Source: CAVWUA01 sp963758025 (lineage in GTDB: Bacteria; Planctomycetota; Planctomycetia; Isosphaerales; Isosphaeraceae). Taken from it: DNA of 64,000 bases. The stretch's first letter is position 1. Each line of letters starts with the position of its first letter. Of this stretch, positions 46,336 to 55,350 are shown in pieces. A model generated the notes under the pieces. That model saw nothing but the letters and a program-made list of their open reading frames with translations. It was not told the origin of the DNA and ran no database searches. The DNA is taken from contig CAVWUA010000006.1 of assembly GCA_963758025.1 (NCBI GenBank), positions 992,001 to 1,056,000 on the forward strand, in the 5' to 3' direction. The position numbers and the translations under genes are program-made.

Positions 46336-47633
46336 GCTGGGCAGACCCCCGCGCGACGCCCTCGCACGCTCTCGGGAAAGAGCGATTCCTGGTCGAGCGT
46401 GCCCTCCTCGCTCAGCGGCATCGGCTGGAAGTCCGTCGTGAAGTCGAGCGACGGAAGGGCCTCGACCTCCCCGGCCAGGGGGGGCGTGACCCAGAGGGTC
46501 GTCAGCTCCAGCGTGTTCGGGATGATGACCATGCGGGCCTGCGACCACTCGGTCCGCCAGCACGTGTCGAGACACGCGGCGATCACGTCGCGGTCGGTCG
46601 GCAAGGCCAGGGGAACGCGGGCGCGCGTCAGGAAGTTGCTGGTCATGCTGTTCACCCGCATCGGTTTCGGGTCGATCTCTCGGACGAGCCGCTCGGTCGT
46701 CAGGTCGGCCAGGCCGACCCCCAGGGCGTTGCCGCGCGTCTCGGCCGAGACGTCCAGCACGGCCAGCCTCGTGACGACCGGCCGGGGCAGGTCCGGCATC
46801 GTCTCGACCCGCTGGCGACCGATGACGTTCGGGTCGAGGCCCGTTCCGCTGTAGTTCTTGCCCAGTTCGCCGACGATCAGCACGTCGATCTGGTCGAACG
46901 GCAAGCGGGCCATGAGCGCTCGGGCCTCGTCCAGCAGCCCCGGTTCGACCGCCAGCAGGTCTTCCGGCTCGACGCCGACGACCCTCGCCGTGTGCTCCCT
47001 CGCGTTTTCGAGCAGAGCGACGCCGAGCGCCACCGGGGTCTTCTCCAGCAGGAACGCCCCGACCTCCGGCAAGAGCACGCGAAGCCCCGGCAGGCCCAGC
47101 TTGTGCACCTGCGCGGCCCCCTCGCGCTTGCCCAGGCCGATCGTGAGCATCTTCAGGAGGCCGCTCTCGTACCGCCCGGTGAACGACGTGTGCGGCTTGA
47201 TCCGGTTCAGGAGGATGATGCCGTCGGCCCGGTAGGCGTTGGCGTCGAAGTGGATCGGCAGGCCGAAGCTGTTGGTGCCGAGGGTAATCGTCTCCATCTC
47301 GGCCCGGACAGGGCAGCCCATCGCGGCTTCCGTCACGCCGAACTCGGCGAGCAAGGCACGTTGGCCCTCGGCATGGCCGCCGCCGTGGCTCCCCATCGCG
47401 GCGACGATGAACGGCTGGAAGCCGAGCCCTCGCAAGGTCTCGACCGCCGCGCGGGCGATCCGGTCGATCCCGGCGATCCCCCGGCTTCCGACCGTCAGGG
47501 CCACGGAACCGCCCGGCCGGACGCGGTCCTTGATCCGGCTGGTTCGGATGGCCTCGGCCACGGCGGCGGGGACGTCGGCGACTTCCGGTTGATGATACGA
47601 CTGGCAGACGCGGGCGATCGGCGGCAGGTCCAT
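46332..47633 (-). CDS. LarA-like/DUF2088 family protein
   Basis: The 433-residue intact product starts MDLPPIARVCQSYHQPEVAD. The blocks VALTVGSRGIAGIDRIARA, FIVAAMGSHGGGHAEGQ, LNRIKPHTSFTGRYESGLLK and IVGELGKNYSGTGLDPNV match the DUF2088/LarA-related family, in which LarA is a nickel-pincer lactate racemase. The histidine set of true LarA is only partly visible (GSHGGGH, KPHTSF), so lactate racemase activity is not assured. It has no partner LarB/C/E here. It is divergent from the Fic gene and coupled to the HAD gene. Confidence 0.82.
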   Translation of the reverse strand: MDLPPIARVCQSYHQPEVADVPAAVAEAIRTSRIKDRVRPGGSVALTVGSRGIAGIDRIARAAVETLRGLGFQPFIVAAMGSHGGGHAEGQRALLAEFGVTEAAMGCPVRAEMETITLGTNSFGLPIHFDANAYRADGIILLNRIKPHTSFTGRYESGLLKMLTIGLGKREGAAQVHKLGLPGLRVLLPEVGAFLLEKTPVALGVALLENAREHTARVVGVEPEDLLAVEPGLLDEARALMARLPFDQIDVLIVGELGKNYSGTGLDPNVIGRQRVETMPDLPRPVVTRLAVLDVSAETRGNALGVGLADLTTERLVREIDPKPMRVNSMTSNFLTRARVPLALPTDRDVIAACLDTCWRTEWSQARMVIIPNTLELTTLWVTPPLAGEVEALPSLDFTTDFQPMPLSEEGTLDQESLFPESVRGRRAGVCPA

Positions 47634-47782
47634 CGGCGTTGAGGCTCGTCGCGGGTTTGGTGCGGGTCCGTCCTTTGGAGATGCACCACGATACCGTAAA
47701 GGAATCGCAATCCGCAAAGTCAACGCCGGGTCGATTGGTTTGCGTGGCCTCGTTGCTTGACAACGATTGATCCGGGAAAACA

Positions 47783-49066
47783 ATGGAATGGAAGGTCACT
47801 TGCCCGGACAAATACCCCGATAATTACCACTCGGATCGACTTAACTTGAGTAAAAATCTAAACTTGGGCGTGCTATCCGAACGGACGTGTTTTCGGACAC
47901 ATTCCTGGATCAATTTCCGTCTCGATTTGAGCCGTGCCTCTCATTGGCTCTGGATGCTTCTGGGAGAGGCGAAGTCGAAGTGCGAGCATATCGCGGGCGT
48001 GCCACTCCGACCCGAAACCGCGCAACGGTTGTACGAGGTCTATCTCTCGAAGGGGGTTCATGCCACGACCAGTATCGAGGGAAACACGCTGACCGAGGAA
48101 GAGGTACAGCGACGAATTCGGAAGGACCTGAAACTCTCCAAGTCGAGAGCCTACCTCGGTACCGAAGTGGACAATATCGTGGCGGCTTGCCGCCTGGTGG
48201 CCGAGGAGGTCTTGAACGAGCCGAATGTCGCGTTGACGCCCGAGCGAATTCGGGAGTTCAATCACCTCGTCCTCAATGGATTGGACCTCGATGAGGATAC
48301 GGAGCCTGGAGTCTATCGGCACCACTCTGTCGGGGTGGGTCCGTATCGTGGAGCGCCTGCCGAAGATTGCCCTCTCCTGGTGGAGACACTGTGCGATTGG
48401 TTGAACGGACCGGACTTCCGCTCGGACGATCCGGAAATGGGTTTTGCCCTGCTCATTCTCAAGGCGGTGCTGGCCCATCTCTACATCGCCTGGATTCATC
48501 CATTCGGTGATGGGAACGGCCGGACCGCTCGACTGGTGGAGTTTCAACTTCTCGTCCAGTCCGGGCTGGTGCCTTTCCCCGCCGGGCACGTCTTGAGCAA
48601 CCACTACAACAAGACGCGAACGCGCTATTACCGGGAACTCGACCGTTCCAGCAAACAGGAAGGCGGAGTTCTCGCGTTCATTCAGTATGCAGTCCAGGGA
48701 TTCGTGGATGAATTACGAGATCAGATTGACTATATCCGCGAGCAGCAATTGCAAGTCGCCTGGGAGAACTACGTGCATGACCAGTTTCACGGGAAAGAAT
48801 CCGCGTCAAACAACCGGAGAAAACATCTCATACTCGACATGCCGGAAGGAGTTGTCGCAAAAAGCGGAATTCCGCTGGTCAGTCCCCGAGTTGCGGCGGA
48901 ATATGCGGGGAAGGGAGATAAGACCCTCGCGCGGGATGTGAACGCCCTGGAAACCATGGGTTTGCTCCGTCGCGTGGCGGGAGGATACGTCGCGAATCGC
49001 GACCGCATTCTTGCATTTCTCCCGCCGAAGCGCGGCGAGAACGTCTTCCCTCTGGAGTCTCCCTGA
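47783..49066 (+). CDS. Fic family protein with inhibitory N-terminal motif and C-terminal winged helix
   Basis: The 427-residue intact product has the Fic core HPFGDGNGRTARLVEFQ. An upstream inhibitory helix motif TTSIEGNTLTEEEV fits (S/T)xxxE(G/N), the class II autoinhibition signature. The C-terminal 80 residues (SGIPLVSPRVAAEYAGKGDK, DVNALETMGLLRRV) look like a winged-helix domain. It would transfer AMP or another nucleotide to a target protein and be self-restrained. The upstream region has the promoter shared with the divergent LarA-like gene. The start at 47783 is not preceded by a strong ribosome-binding site, and a shorter form from about 47955 is possible. Confidence 0.88.
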   Translation: MEWKVTCPDKYPDNYHSDRLNLSKNLNLGVLSERTCFRTHSWINFRLDLSRASHWLWMLLGEAKSKCEHIAGVPLRPETAQRLYEVYLSKGVHATTSIEGNTLTEEEVQRRIRKDLKLSKSRAYLGTEVDNIVAACRLVAEEVLNEPNVALTPERIREFNHLVLNGLDLDEDTEPGVYRHHSVGVGPYRGAPAEDCPLLVETLCDWLNGPDFRSDDPEMGFALLILKAVLAHLYIAWIHPFGDGNGRTARLVEFQLLVQSGLVPFPAGHVLSNHYNKTRTRYYRELDRSSKQEGGVLAFIQYAVQGFVDELRDQIDYIREQQLQVAWENYVHDQFHGKESASNNRRKHLILDMPEGVVAKSGIPLVSPRVAAEYAGKGDKTLARDVNALETMGLLRRVAGGYVANRDRILAFLPPKRGENVFPLESP

Positions 49067-49111
49067 GAGAGAAGGCGATTCGAACGATGTGACTTTGCCG
49101 AAGGAAGTCCC

Positions 49112-50334
49112 ATGATCCCGCCCCTGCAACGCAACCCGCGCTACCACATGCTCGACATCTGGCGGGGGGTGGCCTGCTTGATGGTCGTGCTGCATCACGC
49201 GGGGTTCGCGCTGACGTGGACTGATACGGACGTCGAGGGGATCGAGGGCTGGTTGCGCTGGGGGATCGTCGCGTTCCTGCGACGGATGGACCTGGGCGTG
49301 CCGCTGTTCTTCGTCATCAGCGGGTACTGCATCGGGGCGAGCGTCGATGCCACGAGGAGGCGGGGGTCGTCCTCCCTGGCGTTTCTGAAACGGCGCATCT
49401 GGCGGATCTATCCGCCGTACTGGGCGGCCTTGCTATTCTTCGTGGGGGTCGTCGCGGCGCTCGACGTGGCGGAATTGTCGCGCCTGCATCGCGGGGAATA
49501 TGCCCTGGAACTGGAGTCGCCCGGGCGCTCGATCGGTCGCAGTGGATCGGGAACATCACCCTGACCGAGACCTGGCGGCCTCATGTCTGGGGCAGCTACG
49601 AGATGGTCTATACCCGCATCGCGTGGTCGCTCTGCTACGAGGAACAATTCTACTTCGTCTGCTTCGCGACGCTGTTGTTGTTCTCCCGGCGGCTCTACGA
49701 GGCCCTGACGGCGCTGACCGTGCTGGTGACGCTCTACACGCTCATGGTCTGGGATTCGGGCGGCCTGGGGCGGCTTGACGGCACGTTTTTCGTGCGCTGG
49801 CACCAGTTCGCCATCGGGCTGGCGGTGTACTGGCGACTGAACGTCGCCAGCTCCAGCGGGGCGAGGCGCGGGGTGGAACTGCTGTTGTTCGGTGTGCTGG
49901 CGCTGTCGAGCGTTTTCCGGGGCGTGCTCCGGTCGTTGCCGATCGGTCCGCCGGCGGCGATTTATGACGCGACAGCCGTTTCCGCCCTGTTCGGTCTGCT
50001 GTTGATCGCGCTCCGGCCCCTGGACGAGCCGGCTGATCGGGCGGCGTGGCTGGGCCCTCTGCGGGCGTGCGGCCGGCGCAGCTACAGCATCTATCTGACC
50101 CACCTGCCGGTCTGTGTTGTGGGGAACCTGTGGCTGGTTGAGCTGGGCTTGCAGAGCTTCTGGCAGCGGCTCGGGGTGATCGTGCCGTTGACCTCGGCCG
50201 CGGCGGTCGCTGTCTGCTGGGGGTTCTTCGCGCTGGTGGAGGCTCACTTCTTGAATCCACCTGTCGTTCGACGTGCGCCGAGCGAACCCGTCGAGCATCC
50301 CCTGGCGGGCGAGGCCGTCGGGCCGGCGTCGTGA
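49112..50334 (+). CDS. Acyltransferase 3 family membrane protein (OafA/YrhL-like); frameshifted
   Basis: The N-terminus HMLDIWRGVACLMVVLHHAG is the classical acyltransferase 3 motif with the conserved R...H. The frame continues through DLGVPLFFVISGYCIGA and RRIWRIYPPYWAALLFFVG. After a break near 49520 (-1, in CCC) it reads QWIGNITLTETWRPHVWGSY, then WSLCYEEQFYFVCFATLLLF. About ten membrane helices are expected. It probably adds acyl groups (acetyl or similar) to envelope polysaccharides at the inner membrane. It follows the Fic gene by 45 bp on the same strand, so they may be co-transcribed. Confidence 0.85.
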
Positions 50335-50347
50335 GCGGGAGGGCGGC

Positions 50348-51469
50348 TCAGAACAGGGGGGCGATCAGCTCGCCGAGGACGTAGCCGGCGGCGGCGACCC
50401 CGAAGCCGACGAAAAACATGTCGCGTCCGCTCGTCCAGAGCCCTCGGCCGGTGAACAGGCTCCGCGCGGCACCGACGCCGAAGTGCGCGAGCATGCTGAT
50501 CGTCAAGGAGGTCCAGATGGCCGGGCGGGGGGGCAGGATCAGGAACGGGACGATCGGGATGAAGGCGCCGATGGCGGTCGCGGTACCGGTGATCAGGCCG
50601 TCGCGCAGGGGGGTGACGTCGGCCGCGGTGATCCCCAGCTCCTCGATGACCTGGACATCGAGCGCCTGCGACGGGTCGGCCATCAGGGCGCGGGCGGTGT
50701 TCTGGGCCTGCTCGCGGCTGAGCCCCTTGGCCTCGTAGATCAAGGCCAGTTCCTCCTGCTCGACCTCCGGCATCAGCCGCAGTTCCTGGCGTTCCATCTC
50801 GATCTCGTGGGCGTGGACCTCGGCCTCGCTCTTGGCCGCGAGGTAGCCGCTGGAGCCCATCGAGAGGGCGTCGGCGACGGCCCCGGCGATCCCCGTGATG
50901 ACGACGATGTGGCTGGCGACGCTCGCGCCGACGACTCCGGCCACCAGGCCGAAGTTCGCGGTCAGGCCGTCGTTGAAGCCGTACACGATGCTCCGCATGT
51001 ATCCGCCCGCGCCGTGCGAGTGCCAGGGCTCGCTGGCCCGGCCGAGCACGCCGGCCAGTTCCTGAGCGTGCTCGGCCGACTCGGTGGCGATCGTCGAGGC
51101 GGCGTCGCGCATCCCGGCCACGTCCGACTGCCGGGCCAGGCGGAGATAGGACAGGACTTCCCGCCCCTCCTCCGCCAGGATGTACGGCAGCACGGACCCC
51201 GGCCCGAACCGCTGGGCCAGCCAGGCCAGCAGGCGGGAGCGCCACGAGGGCTGCGGACTGGGAACGTCGTGGCCGTGCGCGCGGAAGAGCCCTTCCCAGA
51301 GTTCGATGTGCCGGGCTTCCACCTCCGCCAGACGTTCGAACAGATCCTGGCGCTTCGGGTCCGTCTCGACCCGCGCCAGCGCGCGGTACAGAAAGGCCGC
51401 GTCCACCTCATCGGCCAGGTGATGGCTCCACTGGCCGAGTTCGTCTGTCGTTGTTGTCGTCGGGTCCAA
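50348..51469 (-). CDS. Ferritin-like domain fused to VIT1/CCC1-type transporter
   Basis: A TTG start at 51469 is preceded by GGAGAG. The N-terminal domain (about residues 10-160) is a ferritin-like/rubrerythrin four-helix bundle with E-x-x-H pairs (ADEVDAAFLYRALARVETDP, EVEARHIELWEGLF, ESAEHAQEL). The C-terminal domain (about residues 165-373) is a VIT1/CCC1 transporter with YGFNDGLTANFGLVAGVVG, SMGSSGYLAAKSEAEVHAHE and FLILPPRPAIWTSLTISML. The fusion moves iron or manganese across the membrane and may oxidise iron on the way. Such fusions are known. The frame is intact. A longer frame to 51775 runs into a repeat and is rejected. Confidence 0.88.
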   Translation of the reverse strand: MDPTTTTTDELGQWSHHLADEVDAAFLYRALARVETDPKRQDLFERLAEVEARHIELWEGLFRAHGHDVPSPQPSWRSRLLAWLAQRFGPGSVLPYILAEEGREVLSYLRLARQSDVAGMRDAASTIATESAEHAQELAGVLGRASEPWHSHGAGGYMRSIVYGFNDGLTANFGLVAGVVGASVASHIVVITGIAGAVADALSMGSSGYLAAKSEAEVHAHEIEMERQELRLMPEVEQEELALIYEAKGLSREQAQNTARALMADPSQALDVQVIEELGITAADVTPLRDGLITGTATAIGAFIPIVPFLILPPRPAIWTSLTISMLAHFGVGAARSLFTGRGLWTSGRDMFFVGFGVAAAGYVLGELIAPLF

Positions 51470-51523
51470 GGGTGGTCTCTCCGCCTGTCGTCGGTCGCCG
51501 GCGCAGGGAGCCAGACCGGGACG

Positions 51524-51630
51524 GAAGAGCCTCTCGCCAAGGCGCGAAGACGCTGAGAAGCGGCCAATTTCCGTCTCTTCCTCGTCCTGGGCATACCTTC
51601 GCGTCTTGGCGGCTTTGCGCGAGGCTCTTC
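51524..51630. repeat. Inverted repeat of the CGCCAAGGCG/CTTGGCGGC type
   Basis: GAAGAGCCTC at 51524-51533 pairs perfectly with GAGGCTCTTC at 51621-51630. The interior CTCGCCAAGGCGCGAAGACGC and GCGTCTTGGCGGCTTTGCGC are partly complementary too. It is a typical dispersed intergenic palindrome with a recurring CCAAGGCGC motif. It lies between the ferritin-VIT1 gene and the small lipoprotein gene. Confidence 0.65.
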
Positions 51631-51720
51631 TGTCTGCTCGATCGCTCCGCGTGCGCCTCTTGAGCCTTGTTATACACGGTGACGCCCGGATCGGGTATCC
51701 CCGCCGCGCAGAGAGGCGGC

Positions 51721-52122
51721 TCAGCGCCTCTGGCCCCTCATGAAGTCGCCGAGCCGGCTCTGCGCGGTCTCCCACTCCCCGTCGCGGGCCTGCGCGATGA
51801 TCGCATCGAGCGTCCGCCCCGCCCCCTCCGGCAGCTTGCCCTGCTCGCGAAGGTCGTGCAGGGACCGTTCACAGCGGTCCAGCGGCTCGGTCTCCCGGAG
51901 CGAGACCGCCGTATAGAGCGCATCCACCGCCTGAAACGCCTCCCGGTCCGGGCCGATCTGCGCGGGACGGCCGCAACCGGAAAGGAGGAGGAAGACTCCC
52001 AGCGCGACGAGAAACAATGCGTGCGTGGCCGGATTGAACCCTCGGGATCGGTCGGGGGACCAGGATGCCCGAGGTCTTTTGGTTGTCATGGTTTGTGTCT
52101 CGGCATGATGTTGTTCGCGCAT
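51721..52122 (-). CDS. Small lipoprotein
   Basis: The start at 52122 follows GAGAGGGAACGAG and gives 133 residues. A hydrophobic stretch FLVALGVFLLLSGCG ends in a lipobox (LSGC). The mature part, REAFQAVDALYTAVSLRETE then CERSLHDLREQGKLPEGAGR, is helical, with no known motif. It is probably anchored in a membrane facing the periplasm. It starts 31 bp after the YkgJ-like gene on the same strand, which suggests one operon. An alternative start at 52089 lacks a ribosome-binding site. Confidence 0.6.
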   Translation of the reverse strand: MREQHHAETQTMTTKRPRASWSPDRSRGFNPATHALFLVALGVFLLLSGCGRPAQIGPDREAFQAVDALYTAVSLRETEPLDRCERSLHDLREQGKLPEGAGRTLDAIIAQARDGEWETAQSRLGDFMRGQRR

Positions 52123-52153
52123 CTCGTTCCCTCTCAAGGAAGAACGCCCGGCC

Positions 52154-52663
52154 TCACCCTCGGATGTGGCGGAGTTCCTCATCCAGCCGGCCGCGGTTGC
52201 CGGAGGGAGTGGTCAATCCACGACCGCACAGATGACGCCAGACCCGGGTGAACAGCCCGTTGCGGGCCGCATCCTCCCGGCTCGCCCGGTTCGCGGCCTT
52301 CGAGCGCCGCTCGACCTCGGCCGGGTCCATGTGGGAGTCAAAGAAGGCGCAGCCGTAGGGGGCATTCTCGTGGACAAGGCATTTCCCGTCGAGAAACCAG
52401 TGGCAAGGGCCTTGCTCGCGACGGGCGGGCACGAGCTTCGGAAACGGGGAATCAGCGACGGCCCGCAGGTGCTCCTCGGCCCAGGCGAAGACGTCCCGAC
52501 CCGGTGGGCAGAGGCGTTCCAGATCCCCCACGTCGAGCCGCCCCGGGACGTGCTTGCAGTAGGCGCTACAGAAGGCGCAGCCGCATTTCGTCCGGGCGAA
52601 GCCATATTGCGTCCGCCCGGCCCGCGGCTCCGAAGACGGAATCGAATCGGCCTGGTCCGACAT
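52154..52663 (-). CDS. Cys-cluster protein (YkgJ-like zinc/iron-sulfur domain)
   Basis: The 169-residue product has a cysteine cluster typical of the YkgJ/Fe-S type: CGCAFCSAYCKHVPG near the start, then RREQGPCHWFLDGKCLVHEN with a following APYGCAFFD. Eight cysteines are ordered so that a metal cluster is plausible. It has no signal peptide. The C-terminal helices (ERRSKAANRASREDAARNGL) are charged. It is read together with the lipoprotein and the 52676-53353 protein. The function of the family is largely unknown. Confidence 0.75.
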   Translation of the reverse strand: MSDQADSIPSSEPRAGRTQYGFARTKCGCAFCSAYCKHVPGRLDVGDLERLCPPGRDVFAWAEEHLRAVADSPFPKLVPARREQGPCHWFLDGKCLVHENAPYGCAFFDSHMDPAEVERRSKAANRASREDAARNGLFTRVWRHLCGRGLTTPSGNRGRLDEELRHIRG

Positions 52664-52675
52664 CAGGAACCTCCC

Positions 52676-53353
52676 TCAATCCGCCGCGTTCGACCCCGCC
52701 GGGAGGTCCACCCGATCGAGCACGTACACCAGCTCCACGCGATCCCGCGGCCACGCCCGGAAGCTCCCGATGAAATCCTTAATGGCGAAGGTGTGCGTCG
52801 GCTGACCTCGCGGCGGCCTCGACCGGACCGGGATCAGGAACGCGCACCGCTCGCCCGTGTACCGGCTGGTCACCTCGCCGTCGATGCAGAGGACGCCATC
52901 CCTGGAGCCGTCCGCCCGTCGCAGGATCAGTTCCTTCGCCGCGAACTGGTGTCGCTGACCGAACCCATTCCACGGCGGGTTCGCCGGACTGGACCGGACG
53001 ATCATCGACCCCGGTCCGGAGAGCCACTCCGCGATCGCTCCCGGCGGCAGGGACTTCCAGTCGCGTGCCCGCGACTCCACCGACGGCGTGTCCGGCGGCA
53101 GGAGGATCGCCAGCGGCGGACGGCCGTCCCGGCCGAGCAGTTCAGACCAGGTCAGCAGGACCCGGCCAGTCCCCACGCGCCGGTCCCCGACGTAAAACGG
53201 CACGCCCACCCCGGATTGGAGTTCCACGCCCCCCGTGACGGGCCTTCGGGAGAGGCTCAGCCAGAGGCTTCCCGCGTAGCCCAGGATGCCGAGCACGCCG
53301 AGCGGGCAAAGCGATACCCAGATCCAGCGCCGTCGGGTCATCATCAAAGGCAC
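52676..53353 (-). CDS. Membrane-anchored hypothetical protein
   Basis: The 225-residue product has a signal anchor (WIWVSLCPLGVLGILGYAGS) and a soluble extracytoplasmic domain with beta strands (VGVPFYVGDRRVGTGRVLLT, then KELILRRADGSRDGVLCIDG, then GERCAFLIPVRSRPPRGQ). No known motif is visible. Its end is 12 bp from the start of the YkgJ-like gene, so co-transcription is likely. It is divergent from the M16 peptidase gene. Confidence 0.65.
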   Translation of the reverse strand: MPLMMTRRRWIWVSLCPLGVLGILGYAGSLWLSLSRRPVTGGVELQSGVGVPFYVGDRRVGTGRVLLTWSELLGRDGRPPLAILLPPDTPSVESRARDWKSLPPGAIAEWLSGPGSMIVRSSPANPPWNGFGQRHQFAAKELILRRADGSRDGVLCIDGEVTSRYTGERCAFLIPVRSRPPRGQPTHTFAIKDFIGSFRAWPRDRVELVYVLDRVDLPAGSNAAD

Positions 53354-53481
53354 GATCCCCCACCATGCAAATCGACACGTCCAACCCGGCTCGTACCATC
53401 GACCGACCTTCGGTTAAGATACCATCACAACGCCGAAAGATCACATTGGATCGCGACTTCCCCGTAACGGAGCCTCTCCTC

Positions 53482-54720
53482 GTGCGCTTCCACCAAACGA
53501 CCCTCGACAACGGCCTGAACGTCATCGCCGAGCTGAACGACCAGGCCCATTCGGTCGCCACCGGGTTCTTCGTCAAGACGGGCAGCCGCGACGAGACGGC
53601 CGAGCTGGCCGGGGTCTCCCACTTCCTGGAGCACATGGTCTTCAAGGGGACGCCCCACCGCGACGCCCTGACCGTCAACCGCGACCTCGACCGCGTCGGC
53701 GCGAAGCACAACGCGCAGACGTCCGAGGAAGACACCATCTACCACGTCACCAGCCTGCCCGAATACCTGCCGAAGTCCTTCGAGGTCCTCGCCGACATCC
53801 TCCGCCCCAGCCTGCGCGACGAGGATTTCGAGACCGAGAAAAAAGTCATCATCGAAGAGATCCGCATGTATCTCGACAACCCGATGATGGTCGCCTACGA
53901 GGCCGCCAAGGCCGCCCACTTCGCCCCCCACCCGCTCGGGCAGAGCGTCCTGGGAACCGTCGAGTCGATCGAGGCGCTCGACGTCGATCAGATGCGGCGG
54001 TACTTCGCCCAGCGGTACTCCCCCTCGAATATCGTCCTGGCCGTCGCGGGCAAGACCGACTGGGAGCACGTCCTCGACCTGGCGCGGACCCACTGCGGCG
54101 GTTGGCACGGGATCGACGCCACGCGGACCGTCACCACCCCGCGCGGTTCGAACCACTTCCAGACGATCCTCCGCGAGGAAGATCAGCAGCAGACGATCAT
54201 CGGCGTTGCCGACGCCCCCCGCTTGGAGAGTGACGACCGCTACGCCGCGGCCCTGCTGGCGACGGTCCTCGGCGACCACACCGGCTCGCGGCTCTACTGG
54301 GCGCTGATCGACCCCGGTCACGCCGACGCCGCCGATCTGGCGTACCAGGACTTCAACGGCGCCGGGGCCTTCTACACGTTCCTGAGCTGCGATCCCGACG
54401 AGGCCCAGGAGAATCTCGAACGCCTGGCCGACGTCGTCCGCGAGGCCCGTGCCGAGGGTTTGACCGCCGACGAGCTGAACCAGGCCAAGAACAAGGTCCT
54501 CTCCCGCGTCGTCCTCCGCAGCGAGCGCCCGATGGGCCGCCTCATGCCCCTGGGCTTCCACTGGACCTACCGGCACGAATATCTGCCCGTCGAGAGCGAG
54601 CTGGAGGCGTATAACAAGGTCACGCTCGACGACCTCAAGCGGCTCCTGGACCGCTGGCCCCTCTGGCCGATGACGATCGTCTCCGTCGGCCCGACGACCG
54701 ACCTGCACCGGCCGGAATGA
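53482..54720 (+). CDS. M16 family zinc metalloprotease
   Basis: The product has the inverted zinc motif HFLEH (from GVSHFLEHMVFKGTPHRDAL) and the downstream Glu in FETEKKVIIEEIRMYLDNPM, characteristic of the pitrilysin family. The later blocks SNIVLAVAGKTDWEHVLDLA and QQQTIIGVADAPRLES match the processing-peptidase-like subgroup. I chose GTG 53482 (GGAG upstream) because the family begins VRFHQTTLDNGLNVI; the frame is open further to 53365. At about 412 residues it is a one-lobe-pair form. It probably degrades peptides in the cytoplasm. The reading frame is intact. Confidence 0.9.
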   Translation: MRFHQTTLDNGLNVIAELNDQAHSVATGFFVKTGSRDETAELAGVSHFLEHMVFKGTPHRDALTVNRDLDRVGAKHNAQTSEEDTIYHVTSLPEYLPKSFEVLADILRPSLRDEDFETEKKVIIEEIRMYLDNPMMVAYEAAKAAHFAPHPLGQSVLGTVESIEALDVDQMRRYFAQRYSPSNIVLAVAGKTDWEHVLDLARTHCGGWHGIDATRTVTTPRGSNHFQTILREEDQQQTIIGVADAPRLESDDRYAAALLATVLGDHTGSRLYWALIDPGHADAADLAYQDFNGAGAFYTFLSCDPDEAQENLERLADVVREARAEGLTADELNQAKNKVLSRVVLRSERPMGRLMPLGFHWTYRHEYLPVESELEAYNKVTLDDLKRLLDRWPLWPMTIVSVGPTTDLHRPE

Positions 54721-54776
54721 ACGATCTCGGCGGCATTCGCTCGTTCTCGGCACCTTCGCCCAACGAGGCCCTTTCC

Positions 54777-55338
54777 ATGAGCACGACCACCCGGATCACC
54801 TACGACCAGTTCGACGAGATGATCCGCCGAGGAGACTTCCCGGACACGGATGACCGCTATGAACTGCTCCTCGGCGAGATCGTCGTCATGACCCATCCCA
54901 AGCCGCCGCATGAAAATGCGGTTGATGAACTGACCGAGTGGAGCTTCGAGAGCCTGCCCCGGCACGCCGCCCGCGTCCGGGTTCAGCAGACCCTCGGCAT
55001 CCCGGGTCTGGACAGCCTCACCCTGCCCGATGTCGCCTGGATGCGCCGGCGGGATTACTCGAAAGGAGCGGCCGCTGGCCGAGGATGTCCTGCTGGTGAT
55101 CGAGGTTTCCGATACCACCCTCTCCACCGACCGGGGCAAGAAGGCGAAGATCTACGCCTCGGCGGGGATCGCCGATTACTGGATCGTCAACATCCCGAAG
55201 CGTCAGCTCGAAATCCGCCGCGACCCGCAAGGGGACGCCTACCGGACCGTCCAGACGCTCCGCCCCGGCGAGGAAGCCCGGCCGCTGGCCTTCCCCGACG
55301 TCGCGCTGGCCGTTTCGCGGCTCTTTTCCGAGGAGTGA
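54777..55338 (+). CDS. Uma2 family endonuclease-like protein; one frameshift
   Basis: The start at 54777 gives MSTTTRITYDQFDEMIRRGD, then RYELLLGEIVVMTHPKPPHE. After a break near 55067 (one extra G after AAA) it reads ERPLAEDVLLVIEVSDTTLS, then DRGKKAKIYASAGIADYWIV. This is the restriction-like PD-(D/E)xK pattern of Uma2 (DUF820), a family much amplified in cyanobacteria and planctomycetes. The length of about 186 residues is usual. The function is uncertain; a nuclease role is inferred from the fold. An earlier ATG at 54717 overlaps the M16 stop, which hints at coupling. Confidence 0.85.
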
Positions 55339-55350
55339 TCCCGAGAACCC

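Noticed and set aside
45670..47811. 713-residue frame apparently fusing the HAD phosphatase to the LarA-like gene
   Set aside because: The N-terminal 490 residues are the wrong-frame reading of the LarA-like gene; the HAD gene has its own ATGA-coupled start at 46335.
52166..53467. 433-residue plus-strand frame opposite the YkgJ-like and membrane-anchored genes
   Set aside because: It is antisense to two better supported genes and has no motif.
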